Of a stretch of DNA of 64,000 nt, positions 33,842 through 41,082 are shown in pieces; the stretch's first letter is position 1; every line of letters begins with the position of its first letter. The notes under the pieces were generated by a model that searched no databases, was not told where the DNA came from, and saw only the letters and a program-made list of their open reading frames with translations. This stretch comes from Acidimicrobiia bacterium. Lineage in GTDB: Bacteria; Actinomycetota; Acidimicrobiia; Acidimicrobiales; CAIXPF01. Both the position numbers and the translations under genes were made by a program. Location of the stretch: positions 62,001 to 126,000 of the forward strand of contig CANJRG010000001.1 in assembly GCA_947476745.1 (NCBI GenBank), given 5' to 3'.

Positions 33842-35245
33842 TCAGCCGACGCTGCCCTCCATCTGCAGTTCGATCAGCCGCGACCACTCGACCGCGTACT
33901 CCATCGGCAGGGTGCGGGTGACCGGCTCGATGAAGCCGTTGACGATCATGCCCATGGCCTGTTCCTCGGAGAGACCCCGGGAGCGCAGGTAGAACAGTTG
34001 TTCGTCGGCTACCCGGCTCACCGTCGCCTCGTGACCGATGACGGCGTCCTTGGCCCCGATCTCCATGTAGGGGAAGGTGTCCGAGATCGACTCGTCGTCG
34101 AGCAGCAGGGCGTCACACTGGACGTGAGACTTGCACCCGTAGGCACCATCCTCGACGCGGACCAGGCCGCGGTAGCTGGTGCGGCCGCCGTCCTTGGAGA
34201 TCGACTTGGAGACGATCTTGGAGGTGGTCTCCGGTGCGGCGTGGGTCATTTTCGCCCCGGCGTCCTGGTGCTGGCCGGCGCCGGCGTAGGCCACCGAGAG
34301 CACCTCGCCCGAGGCCTTCGGCCCGACCATGACCACGGCCGGGTACTTCATGGTCAGGCGGGAGCCGATGTTGCCGTCGATCCACTCCATGTGGCCCTCG
34401 GCCTCGACCCGCGCCCGCTTGGTGACGAGGTTGAACACGTTGTTCGACCAGTTCTGGATGGTCGTGTAGGTCACGCGGGCCGAAGGCTTCACGACGATCT
34501 CGACCACGGCGGAGTGCAGCGAGTCGGAGCTGTACACCGGCGCCGAGCAGCCCTCGATGTAGTGCACCTTCGAACCCTCATCCGCAATGATCAGGGTGCG
34601 CTCGAACTGGCCCATGTTCTCGGCGTTGATCCGGAAATAGGCCTGCAGGGGCATATCCACCTCGACCCCGGGCGGCACATAGATGAACGAGCCGCCCGAC
34701 CACACCGCCGAGTTCAGGGCCGAGAACTTGTTGTCGTTCGGCGGGATGATCTTGCCGAAGTAGGGCCGGACGAGGTCGGGGTACTCCCGCACCGCGGTGT
34801 CCATGTCGCAGAAGATGACCCCCTGCTCCTCGAGCTCGACCCGATTGCGGTGGAAGACGACCTCGGACTCGTACTGCGCGGTGACCCCGGCGAGGTACTT
34901 GCGTTCGGCCTCGGGGATGCCCAGCTTCTCGTAGGTGTTCTTGATGGCGTCGGGCAGGTTCTCCCACTCGTCGACCTGCCCGCTGGTGGGCTTGATGTAA
35001 TAGAAGATGTCGTCGAAGAAGATCTCCGACGTGTCCCCGCCCCAGTTCGGCATGGCCCGGCGCTGGAAGTGCTTGAGCGACTTGAGACGGAACTCCCGCA
35101 CCCAGTCCTGCTCGCTCTTCATCCAGGAAATCTCCTTGACGAGTTCCTCGTTCAGGCCCCGTCGGGGCTTGAAGACATAGTCCTCCTCGTCGGACCACCC
35201 AAGCTTGTACTTGCCCAGGTCGAGGTCGAACTCGGTGTTCGTCAT
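33842..35245 (-). CDS. sufB: SufB scaffold protein
   Basis: A 467-residue core scaffold on which the Fe-S cluster is built with SufC and SufD. Marks include [22 protein letters not shown] near the N-terminus, [58 protein letters not shown]-type strands, [23 protein letters not shown] and [26 protein letters not shown] 35245 has GGGAGA upstream and matches the usual N-terminus; the longer in-frame start is unlikely. Its promoter, 96 nt upstream, bears the shared SUF element. Confidence 0.96.
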   Translation of the reverse strand: MTNTEFDLDLGKYKLGWSDEEDYVFKPRRGLNEELVKEISWMKSEQDWVREFRLKSLKHFQRRAMPNWGGDTSEIFFDDIFYYIKPTSGQVDEWENLPDAIKNTYEKLGIPEAERKYLAGVTAQYESEVVFHRNRVELEEQGVIFCDMDTAVREYPDLVRPYFGKIIPPNDNKFSALNSAVWSGGSFIYVPPGVEVDMPLQAYFRINAENMGQFERTLIIADEGSKVHYIEGCSAPVYSSDSLHSAVVEIVVKPSARVTYTTIQNWSNNVFNLVTKRARVEAEGHMEWIDGNIGSRLTMKYPAVVMVGPKASGEVLSVAYAGAGQHQDAGAKMTHAAPETTSKIVSKSISKDGGRTSYRGLVRVEDGAYGCKSHVQCDALLLDDESISDTFPYMEIGAKDAVIGHEATVSRVADEQLFYLRSRGLSEEQAMGMIVNGFIEPVTRTLPMEYAVEWSRLIELQMEGSVG

Positions 35246-35340
35246 GGCTGTGTCTCCCAGAAGATCGCGCACGGCGTCGAGGCCAAAGCTGCGAGTAACG
35301 GATGCCGGAGAAGGGCGGCACGACAGGACCGCCAATTTCT

Positions 35341-35354
35341 CCTACGACGATAGT
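35341..35354 (-). promoter_or_regulatory. SUF-locus element before sufB
   Basis: On the minus strand ACTATCGTCGTAGG, followed by AGA and AATT, preceded by TTTGTT. It includes TACTAT, a possible -10, so a bound regulator could block RNA polymerase directly. Confidence 0.6.
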
Positions 35355-35501
35355 AACAAACCCCCCGCCGTACGACATTCCGGGAAACAACCCGGAAACC
35401 GCCCCGGATCGCGGCCCCGATCAAGGCCAGGACCCCGGCGCGGCCGGCCGACTGCCCGACACCCGGGCGGGACGGGGCGTGGGGCGTCGGGCGGTAACTC
35501 C

Positions 35502-35507
35502 TACACT
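35502..35507 (+). promoter_or_regulatory. -10 hexamer (TACACT) for the DUF2752 gene
   Basis: TACACT ends 7 nt before GTG 35515. It identifies that GTG as the start rather than earlier in-frame codons. Confidence 0.5.
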
Positions 35508-35514
35508 GGCGGAC

Positions 35515-35949
35515 GTGCAGCGAACGGAGAAGCGAGCGTCGGCAGCGCCGTGGGCTGCGCCGGTGGCGGTCGGCATCGGCGGCCTGCTGGGCTGCCTGGC
35601 GCTCAGGCTGCTCGACCCGGCCGACACCGGGCCGGTGCTCTGCCCGTTCCGAGCCCTGACCGGCCTTGACTGCCCGGGATGCGGCATGACCCGGGCGCTG
35701 AGCCGCCTGGCGCAGGGTCGCATCGGCCCGGCGCTCGACTACAACGTCGGCCTGGTCATCGTCTTTCCGGCCCTGGCGTACCTCTACCTGCGCTGGCTGG
35801 CGGCGTCCTTCGGTCGCCAGTGGCCGCCGTTACGTCTCGGTCGGACCGGTTCCGCCGTGGCGTTCGCCGTCGTCGTGGCGTTCGCGGTCGTGCGGAACCT
35901 GCCCATAGGGATCGGCCGCTACCTGAACTCGCAGCCGATCCCGGGCTGA
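35515..35949 (+). CDS. DUF2752 membrane protein
   Basis: A 144-residue protein with three membrane helices. The DUF2752 signature CPFRALTGLDCPGCGMTRALSRLAQG contains three Cys around the first loop. Its function is unknown; such genes often lie alone in actinobacteria and bacteroidetes. The start at GTG 35515 puts a short polar N-terminus before the first helix, and is supported by the adjacent -10. It ends 2 nt before the converging gamma-carbonic-anhydrase gene. Confidence 0.8.
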   Translation: MQRTEKRASAAPWAAPVAVGIGGLLGCLALRLLDPADTGPVLCPFRALTGLDCPGCGMTRALSRLAQGRIGPALDYNVGLVIVFPALAYLYLRWLAASFGRQWPPLRLGRTGSAVAFAVVVAFAVVRNLPIGIGRYLNSQPIPG

Positions 35950-35951
35950 GC

Positions 35952-36470
35952 TCAGTCGATGCGGCGCATCGCGGCCTTGTAGAGCCGAACCCGCTCGACG
36001 TAGGCCTGCATCGACTCCTCGATGTCGTCGCGGCGGGCGGCGCCCTCCTTGATCACGCACGGGATGCCCACCGCCAGCGCACCGGACGGGACGGCTTTGC
36101 CCGGGGGCACCAGAGCACCGGCACCGACCATGGCCCACTCCCCCACCGTGGCCCGGCGAAGGAGCACCGAGGTCGAGCCGATGAGCACGTTGTCCGCGAT
36201 GTGCGCGCCCTCGATGTGGGCGAGGTGTCCGATCACGACACCCGAACCGATGACGGTCGGGTGCTCGACCCAGGTGTGCACGACGACACCGTCCTGGACC
36301 GAGGTCCGCTCACCGATGGTGACCGGACCGTCGTCGCCACGCACCACTGCGCTCGGCCAGACCGAGCTGAACGCACCGATCGTGACGTCACCGATGACGG
36401 TGGCATCGGGGTGGATGAAGGCATCCGGATGAATCCGGGGATACAGGTCCCCCAAGGCGTAGACGGCCAT
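35952..36470 (-). CDS. Gamma-carbonic-anhydrase-like hexapeptide-repeat protein
   Basis: A 172-residue left-handed beta-helix protein of the CaiE/PaaY/YrdA type. Hexapeptide repeats run from IHPDAFIHPDATVIGD to VGAGALVPPGK, with metal His in VVVHTW, VVIGHLAHIEG. The C-terminal helix is EESMQAYVERVRLYKAAM. Many family members bind zinc but lack proven carbonic anhydrase activity. It begins 9 nt after the flavin reductase gene, so the two are co-transcribed. Confidence 0.9.
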   Translation of the reverse strand: MAVYALGDLYPRIHPDAFIHPDATVIGDVTIGAFSSVWPSAVVRGDDGPVTIGERTSVQDGVVVHTWVEHPTVIGSGVVIGHLAHIEGAHIADNVLIGSTSVLLRRATVGEWAMVGAGALVPPGKAVPSGALAVGIPCVIKEGAARRDDIEESMQAYVERVRLYKAAMRRID

Positions 36471-36479
36471 GTGCGGCGA

Positions 36480-36983
36480 TCAGGCCTGTGCGGCGAAGGT
36501 GCCGTACGCGCCGGTGTAGAACAGCAACGGACCGGCCTCGCGGTCCTCGACGTCCATCTCCTGCACGGCCCCGACCACGATCCAGTGGTCACCGCCGTCG
36601 TAGATGGTCTGCACCTTGCAGTCCATCCACGCCAGCACCCCGCCGAGCTTGGGCGACCCGGTGACCGGACCGGGCTCCCAGTCGACGCCCGCGAACTTGT
36701 CCTCGGCCTTGGAGGCGAACACGCCGGTGAGGGCCTTCTGATCGTCGGCCATCACGTTGACGCAGAAGGCCTGCGCCTTCTCGATCGCGGCGTAGGACCC
36801 GGAGGTCTTCGTCGGCAGGAAGGCCACCAACGGCGGGTCGAGGGACACCGAGGTGAACGACCCGATGGCCAGACCCGTCGGCTGGGTGCCGTCCATCGCC
36901 GTCACCACGGTGACGCCGGTGGGGAAGTGGCCGAGGACCTTACGGAAGTGGGCAGGATCGGTCGCAGGAGGGCGTTCACTCAT
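36480..36983 (-). CDS. Flavin reductase-like FMN-binding protein
   Basis: A 167-residue split-barrel flavin protein: RKVLGHFPTGVTVVTAMDG, IGSFTSVSLDPPLVAFLPTKTSGSYAAIEKA, FCVNVMADDQ, and DHWIVVGAV. It would supply reduced flavin to a two-component monooxygenase; none is adjacent. Likely leaderless, with TAGGGT 8 nt upstream of the ATG. Confidence 0.9.
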   Translation of the reverse strand: MSERPPATDPAHFRKVLGHFPTGVTVVTAMDGTQPTGLAIGSFTSVSLDPPLVAFLPTKTSGSYAAIEKAQAFCVNVMADDQKALTGVFASKAEDKFAGVDWEPGPVTGSPKLGGVLAWMDCKVQTIYDGGDHWIVVGAVQEMDVEDREAGPLLFYTGAYGTFAAQA

Positions 36984-36991
36984 GGCGGCGA

Positions 36992-36997
36992 ACCCTA
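36992..36997 (-). promoter_or_regulatory. -10 hexamer (TAGGGT) for the flavin reductase
   Basis: TAGGGT on the minus strand ends 8 nt before the ATG at 36983. Confidence 0.5.
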
Positions 36998-37888
36998 GCC
37001 AAGCCGACCGGGCCAGGTCAGCCGGAGACCCTCGGCGGCGGCGATGACCTCGAAGGCTTCGCCGGCGGCATGAGATCGGGCCTCGTCGGCCAGAACGTCG
37101 ATCATGGCGTCGTCGTGCGCTGGATCATGGTGGAACAGCGCCAGCGTCCGGACTCGGGAACGACGGGCGACCTCGACGGCGTAGCGTACCGTGGAATGGC
37201 CCCAGGCCTGCTTCGTCACGAACTCCGTGGAGCTGTACTGGGCGTCATGGATCAGCAGGTCGGCATCGACGGCGAGTTCGAGCACCGCCGGGTCGATGAC
37301 CGACTCGAGGGCCGGCTGTTGGTGGTCGGGGATGTAGGCGATGGCGACGTCGCGCCACTCCAGCCGGTACCCGACGGTCGGGCCGATGTGGGGCACGGCC
37401 CGGGCGACCACCGACACCTCCCCGAACCGCATCGGTTCGCCCACCACGATCTCGTGCAGGACGACCGCCCCCGGCAACTCGCGCAGCGTCACCGGGAAGA
37501 ACGGCGGGTGGATACCGGAATCGAGGGCGGTCTCGAGATCGACCCCACCGCCGGGTGCGGGGGCATGCACATCGATGCGGTTGCCCGCGACCAGCGCAGG
37601 CTCGAAGAAGGGCAGACCCTGGACGTGGTCCCAGTGCAGATGGGTCAGCAACGCCCGGCAGGCGAAGGGGTCACCGGTCGGGACGGTCCGTCCGTATTCC
37701 CGGGCGCCGGTCCCCAGATCGAGCAGCAGCGGCACCGTACCGGGTGCCTCGACCACGACGGAGGAGGTGTTCCCGCCGTAGCGGTTGACCGAGGGCGAAC
37801 AGCACGGTGTCGACCCACGCACCCCGTAGAACGCGACCGACAAGGCGTCAACCGGACGAACCGGGACCCGGCTGTGCCCGGACTCCAT
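36995..37888 (-). CDS. MBL-fold metallohydrolase (phosphodiesterase-like)
   Basis: A 297-residue MBL protein with the FYGVRGSTPCCSPSVNRYGGNTSSVVVE entry, LLDLGTGARE, LLTHLHWDHVQGLPFF (HxHxDH) and LLIHDAQYSSTEF, the layout of phosphodiesterase-like members related to PhnP and class II cyclic-nucleotide phosphodiesterases. The His in AWGHSTVRYAVE probably completes the site. Substrate unknown. Leaderless start likely (TAGCGT, 6 nt). Its TAGGGT neighbour promoter overlaps its 3' end. Confidence 0.85.
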   Translation of the reverse strand: MESGHSRVPVRPVDALSVAFYGVRGSTPCCSPSVNRYGGNTSSVVVEAPGTVPLLLDLGTGAREYGRTVPTGDPFACRALLTHLHWDHVQGLPFFEPALVAGNRIDVHAPAPGGGVDLETALDSGIHPPFFPVTLRELPGAVVLHEIVVGEPMRFGEVSVVARAVPHIGPTVGYRLEWRDVAIAYIPDHQQPALESVIDPAVLELAVDADLLIHDAQYSSTEFVTKQAWGHSTVRYAVEVARRSRVRTLALFHHDPAHDDAMIDVLADEARSHAAGEAFEVIAAAEGLRLTWPGRLG

Positions 37889-37894
37889 GGGCGA

Positions 37895-37900
37895 ACGCTA
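37895..37900 (-). promoter_or_regulatory. -10 hexamer (TAGCGT) for the MBL hydrolase
   Basis: TAGCGT on the minus strand ends 6 nt before the ATG at 37888. Confidence 0.5.
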
Positions 37901-37984
37901 CCGACCGACGCATCGATCACCTGGGCGACGTGACGAGGTTCACGCCGGGGCTTGTTCCGGCGAGCACCGGATCGACAGGCCCTC

Positions 37985-37990
37985 TAGGGT
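37985..37990 (+). promoter_or_regulatory. -10 hexamer (TAGGGT) for the thioredoxin-UGSC unit
   Basis: TAGGGT ends 7 nt before the ATG at 37998, divergent from the MBL gene. It would drive both the thioredoxin-fused gene and the selenoprotein gene. Confidence 0.5.
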
Positions 37991-37997
37991 GACGGAC

Positions 37998-39425
37998 ATG
38001 ACGTCCTCGGCCCTGAACTCTCCCGCGGCAGCACTGGCCGACGGCGTGATCGCCGTGGTCAAACGCGACTGTCCGACCTGCGAGCTGGTCGCCCCGGTAC
38101 TGGCCGAGCTCGAACGGCGAGGGGTTGCGTTGACCGTTTACACCCAGGACGACCCGGCCTTCCCCGAAGGCGTCACCCGGCTCCTGCACGACGAGGACCT
38201 CGCTGTTTCCTACCACCACGCGATCGAGACAGTTCCGACGTTGCTGCGCGTCGAGGCCGGACAGGAATCGGCGCGGACCGAGGGCTGGTCACGGCCGGCC
38301 TGGGAACAGCTCACCGGGATCGACGGCCTCGGAACCGGCCTGCCCGAGCACCGCCCCGGCTGTGGCTCGTTGTCGGTGGACCCTGCCATCGCCGACCAGC
38401 TGCGGGTGCGCTTCGAGGGCGGGATCCTGCATGCCCGCCGTCTGGAGCTCGCCAGCCTCGAGGACGAGATGGAAGCCCTCTTCGAGCGGGAATGGACCGA
38501 CGGGCTGCCGGTGGTCCCACCGACGGAGGCCCGAGTGTTACGGATGCTCGAAGGCACCCACCGCTCCCCCGACGAGATCGTGGCGGTGGTCCCGCCGCAG
38601 CTGGTGCCGTGCACGGTGGAGAAGGTGGCGATCAACGCGGTGATGGCCGGCTGCAAGCCGGAGTACCTGCCGGTGGTCCTCGCCGCGGTGGAGGCCGCCT
38701 GCACCGACACGTTCAACATCCACGGGCTGCTGTGCACCACGTACTTCTCGGGCCCGTTGCTGATCGTGAACGGTCCGCTGGCCGACTGCATCGGCATGGC
38801 CTCCGGCCACAACGTGCTCGGCCAGGGCAACCGGGCGAACTCCACCATCGGCCGGGCCCTGCAGCTGGTCATCCGTAACGTCGGCGGGGGCCGACCGGGT
38901 CGTCACGGCATCGACCGCTCGGCGTTCGGCGCACCGAGCAAGCTCGGCTGGGCGATCAGCGAGAACGAGGCCGATCTCCCCGCCGGCTGGGTACCGATGT
39001 CGGTCGAAGCCGGCTACCCGGTGGGGACGGACACGGTGGCATTGTTCGCCGGCCACGGACCGTCCGCAGTCGTGGACCAACTCTCGCGCCGCGCCGAGGA
39101 CCTGATCGAGGCCTTCGTGCGCAAGGTGTCGGCGAACATCGACCTGTTCTTCGCCCGGCGAATCGACAACATGCTGCTGGTCATCGGGCCCGAGCACGGC
39201 CGGGTGTTCGCCGAGGACGGCTGGGACAAGGCCCGGATCCGAGCGGAGCTCAACGAGCGGGTGTTCGCCCAGATCGGCAAGCCGGCACCGGCGCCCCGTT
39301 GGGACGGCCCCGCCATCGTCTACGCCGGCGGCGACGCCGGGTTGTTCTCGGCCCTCATCGAGGGTTGGGTGTCCGGACCTACCGGCAGCCAGATGATCTG
39401 CCATCCGATCCGGACCAGTGCGTGA
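37998..39425 (+). CDS. Thioredoxin-like domain fused to a large domain; partner of the UGSC selenoprotein
   Basis: A 475-residue protein. Residues 1 to about 95 are a thioredoxin-like domain with a CPTC active site (C25, C28) and ETVPTLLRV, the cis-Pro strand. The remaining 380 residues form a large domain of unknown activity: FEREWTDGLPVVPPTEARVLRM, MAGCKPEYLPVVLAAVEAACTDTFN, PLLIVNGPLAD and the C-terminal MLLVIGPEHGRVFAEDGWDK. Extra Cys are in CGSLS, VPCTVEK, AGCKPE and LLCTTY. It lies 17 nt before the selenoprotein gene; I recall this large domain occurring next to UGSC genes in other bacteria. A redox or reductase role in the pair is inferred. Confidence 0.8.
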   Translation: MTSSALNSPAAALADGVIAVVKRDCPTCELVAPVLAELERRGVALTVYTQDDPAFPEGVTRLLHDEDLAVSYHHAIETVPTLLRVEAGQESARTEGWSRPAWEQLTGIDGLGTGLPEHRPGCGSLSVDPAIADQLRVRFEGGILHARRLELASLEDEMEALFEREWTDGLPVVPPTEARVLRMLEGTHRSPDEIVAVVPPQLVPCTVEKVAINAVMAGCKPEYLPVVLAAVEAACTDTFNIHGLLCTTYFSGPLLIVNGPLADCIGMASGHNVLGQGNRANSTIGRALQLVIRNVGGGRPGRHGIDRSAFGAPSKLGWAISENEADLPAGWVPMSVEAGYPVGTDTVALFAGHGPSAVVDQLSRRAEDLIEAFVRKVSANIDLFFARRIDNMLLVIGPEHGRVFAEDGWDKARIRAELNERVFAQIGKPAPAPRWDGPAIVYAGGDAGLFSALIEGWVSGPTGSQMICHPIRTSA

Positions 39426-39442
39426 ACCGAAGGAGCGAACCG

Positions 39443-39955
39443 ATGACCGTCGTCCTTGACCCCACCAACGAGCAGAGGCCGGTGACCCGCCAGCGCAGCG
39501 AGCGGGCGGCCGTGATCGACGGCATGACCGTCGGGCTGCTCGACATCAGCAAGCCGCGGGGCAACGTGTTCCTCGATCGGCTGCAGGAGCTGCTCGAGGA
39601 ACGCGGCTTCGGCGTGAAGCGCTACGCCAAGCCCACTTTCACAAAGCCCGCCCCGGCCGACCTGCGCCATCAGATCTCCCAGGAGTGCAACCTGGTGATC
39701 GAGGCGCTCGCCGATTGAGGCAGCTGCACGTCGTGCAGTGTGCACGACACCGTTGACCTCGAGATCCGCGGCGTGCCGTCGGTGTTCGTCGCCTCCGAGG
39801 TGTTCTTCGATGCAGCCGTGTCCCAGGCCCAGGCACTCGGGCTCGACCCGGCCCGGGTGTTCGTCCCGCACCCCATCCAGGACCGCACCGATGACGAGAT
39901 GCGGGCGATGGCCGAGCTCGTGGTCGAACAACTCCTGAGCAACCTGCGGGCCTGA
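39443..39955 (+). CDS. UGSC-family selenoprotein (UGA-encoded selenocysteine)
   Basis: A 170-residue protein read through an in-frame TGA at 39716-39718 (residue 92). The first half (VGLLDISKPRGNVFLDRLQELLEERG to CNLVIEALAD) and the second half (GSCTSCSVHDTVDLEIRGVPSVFVASEVFF to the Leu-rich end) are in the same frame and together match the UGSC family, whose name comes from the Sec/Cys-Gly-Ser-Cys motif; here it reads Sec-GSC. An AGGAG lies 8 nt before ATG 39443. A hairpin fitting a bacterial SECIS starts 12 nt after the TGA. Conventional gene calling would split it at the TGA. The reaction is unknown; a thiol/selenol redox step with its thioredoxin-fused neighbour is plausible. Confidence 0.9.
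39730..39748 (+). promoter_or_regulatory. Candidate SECIS hairpin for the UGSC selenoprotein
   Basis: GTCGTGCA and TGCACGAC form a perfect 8-bp stem around a GTG loop. The loop GU is 20 nt after the UGA, within the 16-37 nt range known for bacterial SECIS elements, and lies inside the coding sequence. It should recruit SelB. Confidence 0.75.
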
Positions 39956-39980
39956 CACACCACCGTCTGCGCTTTTCGAC

Positions 39981-40013
39981 AAAGTGGGCGAATCCGCTGG
40001 ATTCGCCCACTTT
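39981..40013 (+). terminator. Strong intrinsic terminator after the selenoprotein
   Basis: A perfect 15-bp stem (AAAGTGGGCGAATCC/GGATTCGCCCACTTT) with a GCT loop and a T-run of five, 25 nt after the stop. Being symmetrical with A-rich and T-rich ends, it could also serve mutY from the other side. Confidence 0.85.
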
Positions 40014-40064
40014 TTGCGCTATCTGTCCTGTTAGGCGTGGTGCTGCGCATGAGACGGCTCGCAG

Positions 40065-40082
40065 CGAATCGACGTCGAATCG
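40065..40082. repeat. 18-bp element CGAATCGACGTCGAATCG
   Basis: Two CGAATCG copies separated by ACGT, in the gap between the selenoprotein terminator and the mutY stop. It matches 24464-24481 at 17 of 18 bases. The rest of this gap (39956-40173) has no gene. Confidence 0.5.
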
Positions 40083-40173
40083 CCCCGACAAGTTCTTCCG
40101 GCCAACTCCAGGCCTGCCAAATGGCCACTCAGAGGGGTTGTGGTTGTGGCGATCCTGCCCAAACGGCAGGCGG

Positions 40174-41082
40174 TCACCGGGGTAGTCGATATCGACCGCC
40201 GGCGATGACGGCAAGCCCGTCGACGACGAGGGTCGCCGCCACCCGCTCGGCACGGCCCACGTCGTCGGGCCAGCCCATCACCGGCGCGAGCTCCGTCACC
40301 GGGACCGGACCGGCCCGCAGGGCCCGCACCAAGCGACCGCGGCCCTGCCGATCGCTGCCGGCGAAGCGTGACTGCCCGCCCGACACCCCGGCGGAGCCCA
40401 CGGCCGGATCCGGGTCGGGGCTGTCCGAGCCGAACCATCCACAGCCGTGGCGGAGCGGGCAGGCCCCACAGTTCGGGTGCCGCGCCGTGCACACCGTGGC
40501 ACCAAGATCGAGCATGGCCTGGTTCCACGACCAGCCTCGGGCCGGCGGCACCGCCGCATCGGCAAGCTGCTGCACTTCGGAGCGGGTGAGCGACCGACCA
40601 ACCCAGCGGGCCAGCACCCTCGCCGCGTTGGTGTCCACCACGCCCACGTCATGCTCGAAGGCGAACGCCAGCACCGCCCGGGCCGTGTAGGGCCCGACGC
40701 CGGGCAGTTCCTGTAATGCGCTCAACGACGGCGGGAACACCCCGTCAAAACGGTCGGTCACCACCCCGGCGGCCCGCCACAGGTTGACCGCCCGCCGGTT
40801 GTAGCCCAACCCGTCCCAGTGCTCGATCACGGCCGCTACCGGGGACACGGCGCAGGCCCTCGCCGTCGGGAAGTCGGCCAGGAACGCAGCGAACCGCGGC
40901 AACACCCGGCTGACCTGGGTCTGCTGCAGCATCACCTCGGCCACCAGCACCGACCAGGGATCCCGTGTCGCCCGCCAGGGCAGATCCTGCCGGCCCTGCG
41001 CCTCGAACCAGCGCAGCAGCGCTGCCTGATCGGGCACAGCCGGCCGGTCCCGGCGGGCTGAACCTGCCGGCTCGCCGCTCAC
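40174..41082 (-). CDS. mutY: A/G-specific adenine glycosylase
   Basis: A 302-residue base-excision enzyme that removes adenine opposite 8-oxoguanine. The catalytic Glu is in AEVMLQQTQVSRV (E49); the HhH motif ELPGVGPYTARAV precedes D150 in GVVDTNAARVL; and the [4Fe-4S] cysteines are C198, C205, C208 and C214 (C-x6-C-x2-C-x5-C). The NUDIX-like C-terminal domain of longer MutYs is replaced by a short Arg-rich winged-helix-like tail. Start GTG 41082 overlaps the stop of the molybdopterin gene. It needs an Fe-S cluster from the SUF locus. Confidence 0.93.
   Translation of the reverse strand: MSGEPAGSARRDRPAVPDQAALLRWFEAQGRQDLPWRATRDPWSVLVAEVMLQQTQVSRVLPRFAAFLADFPTARACAVSPVAAVIEHWDGLGYNRRAVNLWRAAGVVTDRFDGVFPPSLSALQELPGVGPYTARAVLAFAFEHDVGVVDTNAARVLARWVGRSLTRSEVQQLADAAVPPARGWSWNQAMLDLGATVCTARHPNCGACPLRHGCGWFGSDSPDPDPAVGSAGVSGGQSRFAGSDRQGRGRLVRALRAGPVPVTELAPVMGWPDDVGRAERVAATLVVDGLAVIAGGRYRLPR

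Noticed and set aside
39740-39955. Second half of the UGSC gene as a separate protein from GTG 39740
   Set aside because: No ribosome site is present, and the preceding same-frame sequence (GSCTSC) is the family's active-site motif, so readthrough of the UGA explains it better.
39956-40173. Possible tRNA-Sec near the selenoprotein
   Set aside because: I found the terminator and the 18-bp element but no acceptor stem, long variable arm or TTC loop.
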